64,000 bases of DNA from CAZHCA01 sp964530825 (GTDB taxonomy: Bacteria; Bacteroidota; Bacteroidia; Chitinophagales; Saprospiraceae): assembly GCA_964530825.1 (NCBI GenBank), contig CAZHCA010000011.1, positions 62,001 through 126,000 on the forward strand, written 5' to 3'. A program made the position numbers and the translations under genes. Below are positions 24,713 to 33,393 of this stretch, in pieces (within the stretch, counting starts at the first letter, position 1; each line of letters opens with the position of its first letter). The notes below the pieces were generated by a model. That model worked only from the letters and a program-made list of their open reading frames with translations. It ran no database searches and was not told the DNA's origin.

Positions 24713-27088
24713 ATGATGAACATTCTATTCCGCACGCTGCTTTTTTTAATGCTCAGTAGCAGTTTTTTCTCTCTTTATGCGCAGGGGCCAATGGGCAATA
24801 CCCTTCGCATTGCCATTTTTTCTGAAGGGCGGTCTACACAAGCGGCTTTTTTCGAAGACTTTATTAAAGAAGAAATCAGGGCCCTGTTGGGTACCCGGTA
24901 TCAATTGGTATTCGATGTCGAATTTGCCAGCGGCGATCTAGGCGGATTGTACGAAAAAATAGAACGTGTATACCGAGAAGATCGGGCCGATATCGTCATT
25001 GCGTCCGGTATCATCTCTAGTACCTTGCTCCTTCGCAGGGGCGATTATCCGATACCCACTATTGCGGGCATTGTAGTGCGGGAAGATGTGACCGAAATCG
25101 TTCCTTTTACAGATGAGGGCACCAGCGGCGTGTCCAATTTTACCTATCTGGAGTCGCCTTTCGACATTGCCCGCGATCTAGAAGTGATGCACCAAATTTA
25201 TCCCTATCAGAAGCTGGCTGTCATAGGTGAGCCCCTTACCAAAAGTCCACTATTGAAACTGAGGGAGATCTTCAAGACCTATCTGCCAGAAGGGGTCGAG
25301 TTTATTATCCAACCGGTTCAACCCAATCCGGGTGCTACCATCGATTCCCTGTCAGAGGACGTGGATGCCGCTTATTTATTGCCCGTGTTCGATTCCTACG
25401 ACGACTCCGAAATAGGGGAGTTGGTGCAAGCGATTAACGACCGGGGGCTGATTTCCTTCTCTCTGATTGACGATCCGTATTTATCCTTGGGCGGTTACGG
25501 AGCGTACAGCTCTACAGAAAAGGTGCAGAAAATCCCGCGGCGCATTGCTTTGTCCGTGATGAAAATTGTGGAAGGGGAAGATCCTAAAAATTTACCGGTA
25601 AGAATAAAAACTTATACAGATAACCTGATCCTCAATGCGAAAACAGCGGGTAGAATCAATATTTATGCTGACTGGGAGCTCATCGGGAAATCTACGTTGA
25701 TCAATGTGGGGTCCGTGTACACCGATCAGGAAATTAGTATTTCGGCTGCCATATTCGAAGCGCTGGACAATAACCTGGATTTTCAGATCCAACAAAAGCA
25801 AACCCAGATTTCGGAGCGCAATGTAGATGTGGCGCGAAGTAATTATTTACCCCAAATTTCCGGTACGGCAACCTATTCCTTAACCGACCGCAGAACCGCA
25901 GAAAACTCTTTTGGCAGTCAGGGAACAAACGGCAATCTAACGACCGGTGGCTCAATAACGCAACTTTTGGTCAATGAACCGGCCATAGCAAATATTGCCA
26001 TCGAGAAACTTTTGCTGGAAAGCCAACAGCAGGCTCAGCTCGAGCAGAAACTCGATATCATCCTGGAAGTAGCTCAAGCGTATTTAGGCGTTTTGCAAGC
26101 CGAGGCTTTTTTGCGCTTGCAAAATGAAAACCTAGCCGTAACGCGTAAGAACTACGATATTGCCCAAACCAAAGAGCAAATCGGCCAATCCAGCACATCG
26201 GATGTTTACCGGTGGGAATCGCAATTAGCCAATAATAATATAGAATTAAACAATGCTTTGGCGCAGCTTCAGCAGTCCCGCTACAACTTGAACCGGATCC
26301 TGAATCGCCCCATCGATCAGGAATGGTCTCCGATAGAGGTACCCGACTCCGACAGTATCTTGCAGATCCTGGATGGCCGGCTATTTGCATTTTTGGAGAA
26401 CCAGAGCGATCTGAATCTGCTGGCCGACTTTTTAGTGCTGGACGGATTACGTCGATTACCCGAATTGAAACAAGTTGACCTGTCGAAGGCTGCTCAGGAG
26501 CGGTCTCTACTGTCGCAAAAAAGGTCCTTTTTTCTGCCAACCATCGCGGCTTCCGGTGGGCTGAACTATGTGATCGATCGTTTTGATCCCGTCCTTCCTC
26601 CCGAGGGGTTTCCGCAGCCTATTGACGATCCCACTTGGAATGTAGGGGTCAATCTGCAATTACCCATTTTTCAGGGCATGTCGCGCCGGTATCAGGTCGA
26701 TCAGACTAAGGTAGGTATTATGCAGCTCGAAGACCAGAAAGCCAATTTGCAAAACCTGCTAGAGCAACAAATTCGCACCAATTTGTCTTTCGTAAGCGCT
26801 TCGTTTAACAACGTAATTTTATCGCGCCAATCGGCTGAAGCAGCGAGATTGAATTTTCAACTGGTACAGGATAACTATTCCGAAGGCATCGTAAATATTA
26901 CTTCCTTGATCGATGCCCAAAACGCAGCCCTGCAGGCAGAGATCAGCGCCATCAATTCAGTATACCAATTGTTAATTGACATCTTCACGCTAGAGCGATC
27001 TTCAGGACTCTTCCTGTTCGTTGCAACACCCCAGGAGAAAAATGACTTTTTTAATCGCTTTTTAGAATATCGGGCTACGCGCCAATAG
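24713..27088 (+). CDS. fusion of a periplasmic-binding-like domain and a TolC-family outer-membrane factor
   Basis: This 791-residue protein has a signal peptide (1-24, ending SLYAQ). Residues ~30-335 resemble an ABC_sub_bind/periplasmic-binding domain (TLRIAIFSEGRSTQ, then DIVIASGIISSTLLL and LAVIGEPLTKSP). From about 345 to the end it is a TolC-type outer-membrane efflux protein: LDNNLDFQIQQKQTQISERN, PQISGTATYS, and late SEGIVNITSLIDAQNAALQAE. TolC proteins form the exit duct for RND pumps. The extra domain is not usual. It may bind a cargo or sense a ligand. The adaptor and pump follow directly, so it belongs to that efflux system. Confidence 0.87.
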   Translation: MMNILFRTLLFLMLSSSFFSLYAQGPMGNTLRIAIFSEGRSTQAAFFEDFIKEEIRALLGTRYQLVFDVEFASGDLGGLYEKIERVYREDRADIVIASGIISSTLLLRRGDYPIPTIAGIVVREDVTEIVPFTDEGTSGVSNFTYLESPFDIARDLEVMHQIYPYQKLAVIGEPLTKSPLLKLREIFKTYLPEGVEFIIQPVQPNPGATIDSLSEDVDAAYLLPVFDSYDDSEIGELVQAINDRGLISFSLIDDPYLSLGGYGAYSSTEKVQKIPRRIALSVMKIVEGEDPKNLPVRIKTYTDNLILNAKTAGRINIYADWELIGKSTLINVGSVYTDQEISISAAIFEALDNNLDFQIQQKQTQISERNVDVARSNYLPQISGTATYSLTDRRTAENSFGSQGTNGNLTTGGSITQLLVNEPAIANIAIEKLLLESQQQAQLEQKLDIILEVAQAYLGVLQAEAFLRLQNENLAVTRKNYDIAQTKEQIGQSSTSDVYRWESQLANNNIELNNALAQLQQSRYNLNRILNRPIDQEWSPIEVPDSDSILQILDGRLFAFLENQSDLNLLADFLVLDGLRRLPELKQVDLSKAAQERSLLSQKRSFFLPTIAASGGLNYVIDRFDPVLPPEGFPQPIDDPTWNVGVNLQLPIFQGMSRRYQVDQTKVGIMQLEDQKANLQNLLEQQIRTNLSFVSASFNNVILSRQSAEAARLNFQLVQDNYSEGIVNITSLIDAQNAALQAEISAINSVYQLLIDIFTLERSSGLFLFVATPQEKNDFFNRFLEYRATRQ

Positions 27089-27094
27089 CAGCTC

Positions 27095-28285
27095 ATGAAA
27101 TCTCATTTTTGCATGCAAAAAATGCTTGTATTCGTTCCCTTCTTCCTTGTATTGTCGGCCTGCGGCGACAAAGCAACTACGGTGGTCAAGGAAGCTCCCC
27201 GTCCGGTTTATTATGCACCGGTTATGTCGAGTAGCAGTGCTGATCTTAGCACCTTCTCGGGTAAGGCGAAAGCTCCCGATGAGACAATACTCAGCTTTCA
27301 GGTAGCCGGAAAGGTCAACGAAGTCAATGTAGAACTGGGAGATCGAGTTCGTAAAGGACAACTGGTCGCCACGATCGATCCTTCCGATCTTAATATTCAG
27401 GCCAACCAGGCAGTAGCTCAGAAAAAAGGCTCTGAGGCGCAGGTGATTTCTGCGCAAACCCAGGTAAAAAGCGCCGAAACCGCCCTTATAACCTCTAAGA
27501 GTAACTATCAGCGAATCGAGAACCTATACGCAAATAACAGTGTTTCTTTGGCGGATTTTGAGGCGGCCAAAAGCAATTACGAGACGGCGCAATCTCAGTA
27601 CGAAGCTGCTCTGGCCAACCTCGAAGCGGCCAGGTCGCAAGTAAACTCCTCTTTGCAGCAGGTGAATGCAGCACGCAACCAACTCTCTTACACCCGTCTC
27701 ATTGCCCCCTTCGACGGAATTGTAACCCGGGTCGACATCAAAGAAAATGAATTGGTGGGGTCGGGAACGCCCATCCTGGTGGTTGCCGCTGAGGGTGATC
27801 CTGAGGTCGAAGTTGGCGTACCCGATGTGGCAATCTCTCGCATTCAACCTAGGCAGGAGGTATCCATTGTATTTTCTACCTTGCGCAATCAAACCTTCAA
27901 AGGAATCGTAAAAGAAGTAGCCTACGCAACCGGTGGGGCGCCAACTTATCCGGTAACCATACGCCTGGTGAACGCCAGTGAGGATATCCGCCCCGGCATG
28001 GCTGCCAATGTCACATTTTCACTGGCCGGTAAGGGGGTGGATCAGGTTGAAAGACTGCTGGTCCCTGCCTCTGCCGTAGGTGGAGTAGGTGACGGCAACT
28101 TTGTCTTTGTGCTAAACCCCCAGGACAGCAACTACTACACTGTAGAGCGGCGCCCTATAAAGGTCGGAACGCTTACGCCTAACGGAATGGAAATACGCGA
28201 AGGATTGGATGATGGAGAATTTGTAGCTACAGCAGGTCTGAGCACCTTGCTAGAAGGTATGACGGTAAGTTTATTGGAAAATTAA
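27095..28285 (+). CDS. RND efflux periplasmic adaptor lipoprotein (HlyD/AcrA-like)
   Basis: This 396-residue membrane-fusion protein is a lipoprotein (lipobox LVLSAC). It has the lipoyl half-motif (ETILSFQVAGKVNEVNVELGDRV), a long helical hairpin with repeated coiled-coil residues (about 100-190), the second lipoyl half (LIAPFDGIVTRVDIKENELV) and a beta-barrel domain. It links the inner-membrane pump to the TolC-like duct. It starts 6 bp after the TolC-fusion gene, and the pump gene follows 61 bp later, so the three form one operon. An internal ATG at 27113 is also possible as start. Confidence 0.92.
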   Translation: MKSHFCMQKMLVFVPFFLVLSACGDKATTVVKEAPRPVYYAPVMSSSSADLSTFSGKAKAPDETILSFQVAGKVNEVNVELGDRVRKGQLVATIDPSDLNIQANQAVAQKKGSEAQVISAQTQVKSAETALITSKSNYQRIENLYANNSVSLADFEAAKSNYETAQSQYEAALANLEAARSQVNSSLQQVNAARNQLSYTRLIAPFDGIVTRVDIKENELVGSGTPILVVAAEGDPEVEVGVPDVAISRIQPRQEVSIVFSTLRNQTFKGIVKEVAYATGGAPTYPVTIRLVNASEDIRPGMAANVTFSLAGKGVDQVERLLVPASAVGGVGDGNFVFVLNPQDSNYYTVERRPIKVGTLTPNGMEIREGLDDGEFVATAGLSTLLEGMTVSLLEN

Positions 28286-28346
28286 GGATTGGTGATAGGG
28301 TAGGTATCTCTTACTCTTCATCCCACTTAATGCACCCCGCCAAAAT

Positions 28347-31300
28347 ATGAACCTGACAAAAATTGCACTCGACAACAATCGGTTGACCATCATGGTCGTA
28401 GTGGTCATCTTAGTCATGGGTTTGCTTACCTACAATAATCTCTCGCGCGATGCTATGCCACCCTACACGGTGCGCATTTGTAATATTGTGACTCAATTCC
28501 CGGGTGCTACTCCCGAACGGGTCGAGGAACTGGTAACGGATCCTATCGAAGAGACCGTACAAGAATTACCGGAACTAAAAACCGTAACTTCCGCAAGCCG
28601 TACCGGCCTGTCGGTGGTCAGTGTTGAAGTCGCGCCCAGTATCGTAAAAGATGATCTCCAGCCGGTCTGGGACCGGCTGCGCCGCAAGCTAGAATCCATC
28701 CAAAATGAATTACCTTCCGAGATCCGGGGGCCTGATGTGCAGGACGACGGATTAGGAGACACCTACGGCATACAGGTGGGGATGGAGACCGACGGTGTAC
28801 CTTTTGCCCAAATGAAAGAATACGCCGAGGAGATACGCGATGAGTTCATTGCGCTGGATGATGCTGCAGAAGTCGAAATTAGCGGTATCCAGGATGAGCA
28901 GATTTACATAGAGTTCGACAATGCCAGGTTGGCTCAGTTAGGTATTAGTGCCAACCAGTTGGGGAACATTATCAGTGCGACCAATATCGTTTTTCCGGGC
29001 GGAGAAGTCGCACTCGAAGACGAACGTATCGTACTTGAGCCTACTGGTAACTTCGAGGATGTTGAAGACATCAAAAGTACCGTGATTTCCCTGGGGGAAT
29101 CCGGACAGACCGTTAAACTAGGCGATATAACTACGATTACTCGCGCCTACAAGAATCCCATCGATCGCAAGGTGCGCATCAACGGTAAGCCAGGCCTGGT
29201 TATCGCTACCTCGCTGAAAAAGGGAGCCAACCTAGTTGATCTGGGTAAAGCGATTGATCAAAAGATAACGGAATATAATGCCATACTTCCAGTCGGTATC
29301 CATCTGGCACGTATTGCCGATCAGGATTACTATGTACAGCAGAAAATCGCCGACTTCGTTAATAACGTGATCCAATCGGTGATCGTTGTACTGGCGGTCA
29401 TGCTCCTTTTTCTGGGGTTGCGTACCGGACTCGTGGTGGCTACTTTGATTCCCCTGGCGATGATTATGACACTCTGGCTGATGGGGCTCTTCGACATCGG
29501 GTTAAACCAGGTATCCTTAGCCGCGTTGATTATGGCACTCGGTCTGCTGGTAGACAACGCCATTGTAGTATCGGAATCGATGCTCGTGAAAATGGAAAAT
29601 GGTGATCCTCCGCGCATTGCAGCCATTGAATCATGTCGGGAGTTGATAGTGCCCTTATTAATTTCCTCCCTGACGACCTCGGCGGCTTTTATTGCATTTT
29701 TCCTGGCCGAAGATATCATGTCGGAAATCATGGGTCCGATATTCGTAGTAATCACCATGGCACTTCTTTCTTCCTGGATCATGGCCATGACGGTCATTAC
29801 CATGCTGGGTGTGGCTTTTATACGGGTAAAAGAGCACGCAGAAGAAGAGCCCAAGCGCGGTATTGATGCTTTTTTTGATCGGTTAAATAATCGGTACAAA
29901 GACTTGTTGCTCTGGTCGCTGCGCCGGCCGGTAACCATCGTGATGGTGTTAATAGGGCTCTTTTTCGGATCGCTCTTTTTATTCGGATTTTTACCTTTCA
30001 TCTTTTTCCCTGATAGCGATCGCAACCTGGTAACGGTAGATATTAATCTTCCGTTGGGGACGAAAATTGAACGCACCGAAGAGGTCGTACGGATCATGGA
30101 GCGCTTTTTCCAGGAGGAACTTCAAACCGGCAAAGATCGCCAAAGCGGCATCGATAGCTGGACGGCTTTCATTTCCGAAGGTCCGGAATCCTATGACCTT
30201 GGCTATCAACCGGGCGAAGCCAATACCGGCTACGCACACATGCTGATCAATACCAGTAGCTATCTGGCTAATTCGAGTGTTATCCAGGCCATTGATGACT
30301 TTGCATACCGCAGCTTGCCGAATGCCGAAGTAACAGCCTCGCCCCTAGCCGGTGGCGGTGGTGGGGGCGCGGATGTGGAGGTCCGTATTTCAGGATCGGA
30401 ACCCGAAGTGCTTTTCGATATCTCCAATCAGATAAAACTGTTTCTCAACGATATGCTCTCAACTAAAAACATTAAAGACGATTGGGGGCCAAAAATTAAA
30501 AAAGTCGTCATCGATATCGACGAGGATAAAGCCAGCAATGCCGGTGTTACCAACCAGGATATCGCGGTATCACTTCGTACCGCTTTAAGTGGATACGATG
30601 CCGGTAATTTTCGAGAAGGTGACAACAATATTCCCATTGTGATGCGGACCGAAGGCAGTCAGGAGTGGAACGTTACCCAACTCGAAAGCCTTAATATCTT
30701 TTCTCAGAGTACCGGACGGAATGTACCACTTGTACAGGTTGCCAGCATTCGGATTGAGTGGGATTTTGCTAAGATCAAACGTCGCGATCTGCGCCGTACC
30801 ATAACGGTCGAGTGCGATGCTAAAACTGGCTATACCGCTCGCAACATCACCGACGAGTTGACCCCCTACCTCGATGAATTGGCTAAAGATTGGCCGCGCG
30901 GCTACACCTACGAGCTCGGGGGTGAAAGTGAGCAGAGCGCCGAAGCAATGGGTGCCGTTGCCGACCAGTTGCCGCTAGCGGGTTTCATCATTCTCTTGTT
31001 GCTGATCGGCCAGTTTAACTCGATCAGGAAAACCGGTATCGTTTTAGCTGCCATCCCGATGGGGATCATCGGGGTGGTGCTGGGCTTATTGCTGTTCCGA
31101 TCCTCTTTCGGCTTTATGGCGTATCTTGGCGTAATCTCCCTTGCAGGTATCGTGATCAATAACGCTATTGTACTGATCGACCGCATTCGCATCGAAGAGG
31201 AGGAGCTGGGCAAGTCGCCCTGGCAAGCGATTATCGACGGGTCACAGCAACGTTTCCGGCCGATCTTGCTAACAACCTTTACGACCACCTTGGGCTTGAT

Positions 31301-31481
31301 CCCTTTATACCTGGGTGGCGGCTTGATGTGGGAGCCCATGGCGATTTCCATCATGGTCGGATTGCTATTTGCCACCGTGATTACCCTGATCTTTGTGCCG
31401 GCGTTGTATAAGCTACTGTTTAAGATCAGCGAAGAAAAAGCTATCGGCAAACCTTTAACCGAAGGATTAACAGAAAAGTAG
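28347..31481 (+). CDS. RND efflux pump permease (AcrB/MMPL-type)
   Basis: This 1044-residue inner-membrane transporter has the RND layout: TM1 (LTIMVVVVILVMGLLTYNNL), a first periplasmic loop with QFPGATPERVEELVTDPIE, a central six-helix block, a second large loop and the terminal helices. Motif D-like helix LVDNAIVVSESM carries the proton-relay Asp. It is normal in length. Such pumps expel drugs, bile acids, dyes or metabolites using the proton gradient. It ends the operon with the TolC fusion and adaptor. The cargo is unknown. No regulator is adjacent. Confidence 0.94.
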   Translation: MNLTKIALDNNRLTIMVVVVILVMGLLTYNNLSRDAMPPYTVRICNIVTQFPGATPERVEELVTDPIEETVQELPELKTVTSASRTGLSVVSVEVAPSIVKDDLQPVWDRLRRKLESIQNELPSEIRGPDVQDDGLGDTYGIQVGMETDGVPFAQMKEYAEEIRDEFIALDDAAEVEISGIQDEQIYIEFDNARLAQLGISANQLGNIISATNIVFPGGEVALEDERIVLEPTGNFEDVEDIKSTVISLGESGQTVKLGDITTITRAYKNPIDRKVRINGKPGLVIATSLKKGANLVDLGKAIDQKITEYNAILPVGIHLARIADQDYYVQQKIADFVNNVIQSVIVVLAVMLLFLGLRTGLVVATLIPLAMIMTLWLMGLFDIGLNQVSLAALIMALGLLVDNAIVVSESMLVKMENGDPPRIAAIESCRELIVPLLISSLTTSAAFIAFFLAEDIMSEIMGPIFVVITMALLSSWIMAMTVITMLGVAFIRVKEHAEEEPKRGIDAFFDRLNNRYKDLLLWSLRRPVTIVMVLIGLFFGSLFLFGFLPFIFFPDSDRNLVTVDINLPLGTKIERTEEVVRIMERFFQEELQTGKDRQSGIDSWTAFISEGPESYDLGYQPGEANTGYAHMLINTSSYLANSSVIQAIDDFAYRSLPNAEVTASPLAGGGGGGADVEVRISGSEPEVLFDISNQIKLFLNDMLSTKNIKDDWGPKIKKVVIDIDEDKASNAGVTNQDIAVSLRTALSGYDAGNFREGDNNIPIVMRTEGSQEWNVTQLESLNIFSQSTGRNVPLVQVASIRIEWDFAKIKRRDLRRTITVECDAKTGYTARNITDELTPYLDELAKDWPRGYTYELGGESEQSAEAMGAVADQLPLAGFIILLLLIGQFNSIRKTGIVLAAIPMGIIGVVLGLLLFRSSFGFMAYLGVISLAGIVINNAIVLIDRIRIEEEELGKSPWQAIIDGSQQRFRPILLTTFTTTLGLIPLYLGGGLMWEPMAISIMVGLLFATVITLIFVPALYKLLFKISEEKAIGKPLTEGLTEK

Positions 31482-31664
31482 TTATGCTTGGCAAGATATT
31501 CTAGTTGCGTTGAAATCAGGGGTGCATTGGTCTGCGCACCCTCATATTATAACCGTTCATGGCCATTCCCGTCCAGAATAGTTGAAAAGGCCAGGTAAAC
31601 AGCAAACCGGATCCAAAGGTGAAATAACCAGGACTTGGTTGAGTAAAAACATTCACTAACAAAA

Positions 31665-33344
31665 TCACCCCCGGTATCCCCACCGGTTTATTTCTCCTGC
31701 TCTATCCAAAAAGAATAACAGGTCGCCATGCAGGACAATTCGACCGGTCGGTAATTCCATGGAATGCGTCGGCTCCTCTAGCCCGAGTTTGCTTTTCACC
31801 TGTGCATACTTATCGCCCCTCTTAAAGCCATTCTCAGATGTATTGTTGTTTTGGTAATTAGCTAAATGAAATACTACGCTTGGTCGCTGATCTATGGATG
31901 CCGGCGGATCGTAACGGTAGATCTTTGATTGTGCTAATTCCCATACCCGAAGGACGACCTTGGGGGCCGGCGACAACTCCTGTCGACGCCGGGAATTAAG
32001 CGGATTGTTCATAAAAGCTCCTAGATCCCCGGCCTTTAAACCTTCCAGGCTTTCGGGGAAAAGGAGTGCCCGGTTGGCCGGGGCGGGTATGACGGGTGTT
32101 CTCTCCAGGATGGCAAGGTTATATTGGGCAATGCCGGTGCTGTCCCGGTAGCTTTCCAATATTTGCTTTGCAGTCTGCTGCCGGCCTTGATGAATAGCCA
32201 ACAGGGCCAGCAATATGTCAATATCTTGCTCGGTTTTCGGAAATTTTAGGCGTTGGTGGCGGGCGTGCTCCCGGGCTTCTACAGCGGCGTAAAAACGCGC
32301 ACGGACCGTATCGCCCAGCAGGTAATAAGAACAAGCCAGATTGAGGTATGCCGGTGCGTAACGACGATCCATACTCACGGCATTGCGCAAATAAGTTTGC
32401 GCTTCGTAGAGCATAGCCATCCAGAGAGAGTCGGGGTTGTTTTCGTCTCCTTTAGATCCGGCGCCGAACCGAGTCTCCACTTCAATGGGGAGGAGAAAAC
32501 TGTTGCGTTCCGCCTGGGGGCGGTATCGGAGCGCATCTAACAGGGTGAGGGCACCCAGGTTATTGTAGATCTCCCGGCCCTGATATTGGGTAAGTATCTG
32601 GCGCAGGCATATGCGTGCGTCGGTATATCGGCCAATGGCAATTAACAGATTGGACATGTCGTACAAATCGACCAGTAGGCGCAGCTGCCTGACTGATATC
32701 CTGGCCAATTCCTGGCGGTCGGCCAGGGATGGGTAATTGGGCATATCTGCGTCGTTCAGGCCATATTCGTCATAGATATCCTGTAGTAAATCCGGCATAC
32801 GCTCAAAGACTGGGTAGCCGGCCGAATAAGCCAAAAATCCGCCCAGGTAATCGGCTTGCGCCTCGTTTTGGATATTTTCCAGGGTGTCAAGTTGGTTGAT
32901 ATTCAGGGTACGACTGATCTCCAGGTCTTCATTGGCAGCCAGGAAACCCCGGCGCCATTGGTGTTTTTCATAAAAGTGGGTGAGTTCATGCCCCAGCAAG
33001 ACCGCAACTGCCTCGCGACCGTAACGCATGCAGATGTCGTAGGCCTTTTTTTCCAATCCGATACTGCGTCCGTCGCCTTCAAGAAAGGCGCCTTGTCGCT
33101 CTTCAGCAGAAAGTCGGAAGGCCGGCAGTGGAAAGCGCCGGTCGCCTCGGGCCTCGGCCAATCGCTGATAGATGACAAAAGCAGTATCGTAGGCTGGGCC
33201 CTTTATATCGCTTTCGCCTGCTGATAAAGCCCCCGGCTTCTCGATCAGGGCAAATGGGGTAATTGCCCGCTGTGCCTGGAGGGTTATATGGAATAGCAGG
33301 CCTAGCAATAGGGCAAAGATGCGTGAATTTGTATATCTTTTCAT
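31665..33344 (-). CDS. secreted HExxH metallopeptidase-like protein with TPR repeats
   Basis: This 559-residue protein has a signal peptide (1-25). A zinc-protease motif follows: H119-E120-L-T-H123 with a third ligand E161 and D165 (EAQADYLGG), like the gluzincin/M48 type. The next ~250 residues look helical and TPR-like (alternating LxxAxxxYxxG patterns), and the C-terminus is beta-rich. It is clearly related to the protein at 40559 (HELVH, ETEADYLGG), though the rest differs. It is probably a periplasmic protease or binding protein. It diverges from the caspase gene at 33394 with about 50 bp between them. Confidence 0.82.
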   Translation of the reverse strand: MKRYTNSRIFALLLGLLFHITLQAQRAITPFALIEKPGALSAGESDIKGPAYDTAFVIYQRLAEARGDRRFPLPAFRLSAEERQGAFLEGDGRSIGLEKKAYDICMRYGREAVAVLLGHELTHFYEKHQWRRGFLAANEDLEISRTLNINQLDTLENIQNEAQADYLGGFLAYSAGYPVFERMPDLLQDIYDEYGLNDADMPNYPSLADRQELARISVRQLRLLVDLYDMSNLLIAIGRYTDARICLRQILTQYQGREIYNNLGALTLLDALRYRPQAERNSFLLPIEVETRFGAGSKGDENNPDSLWMAMLYEAQTYLRNAVSMDRRYAPAYLNLACSYYLLGDTVRARFYAAVEAREHARHQRLKFPKTEQDIDILLALLAIHQGRQQTAKQILESYRDSTGIAQYNLAILERTPVIPAPANRALLFPESLEGLKAGDLGAFMNNPLNSRRRQELSPAPKVVLRVWELAQSKIYRYDPPASIDQRPSVVFHLANYQNNNTSENGFKRGDKYAQVKSKLGLEEPTHSMELPTGRIVLHGDLLFFLDRAGEINRWGYRG

Positions 33345-33393
33345 GCAACAAAATATACACCTTTTTCAGTATATGGTGGGAGCACGATTTTCA

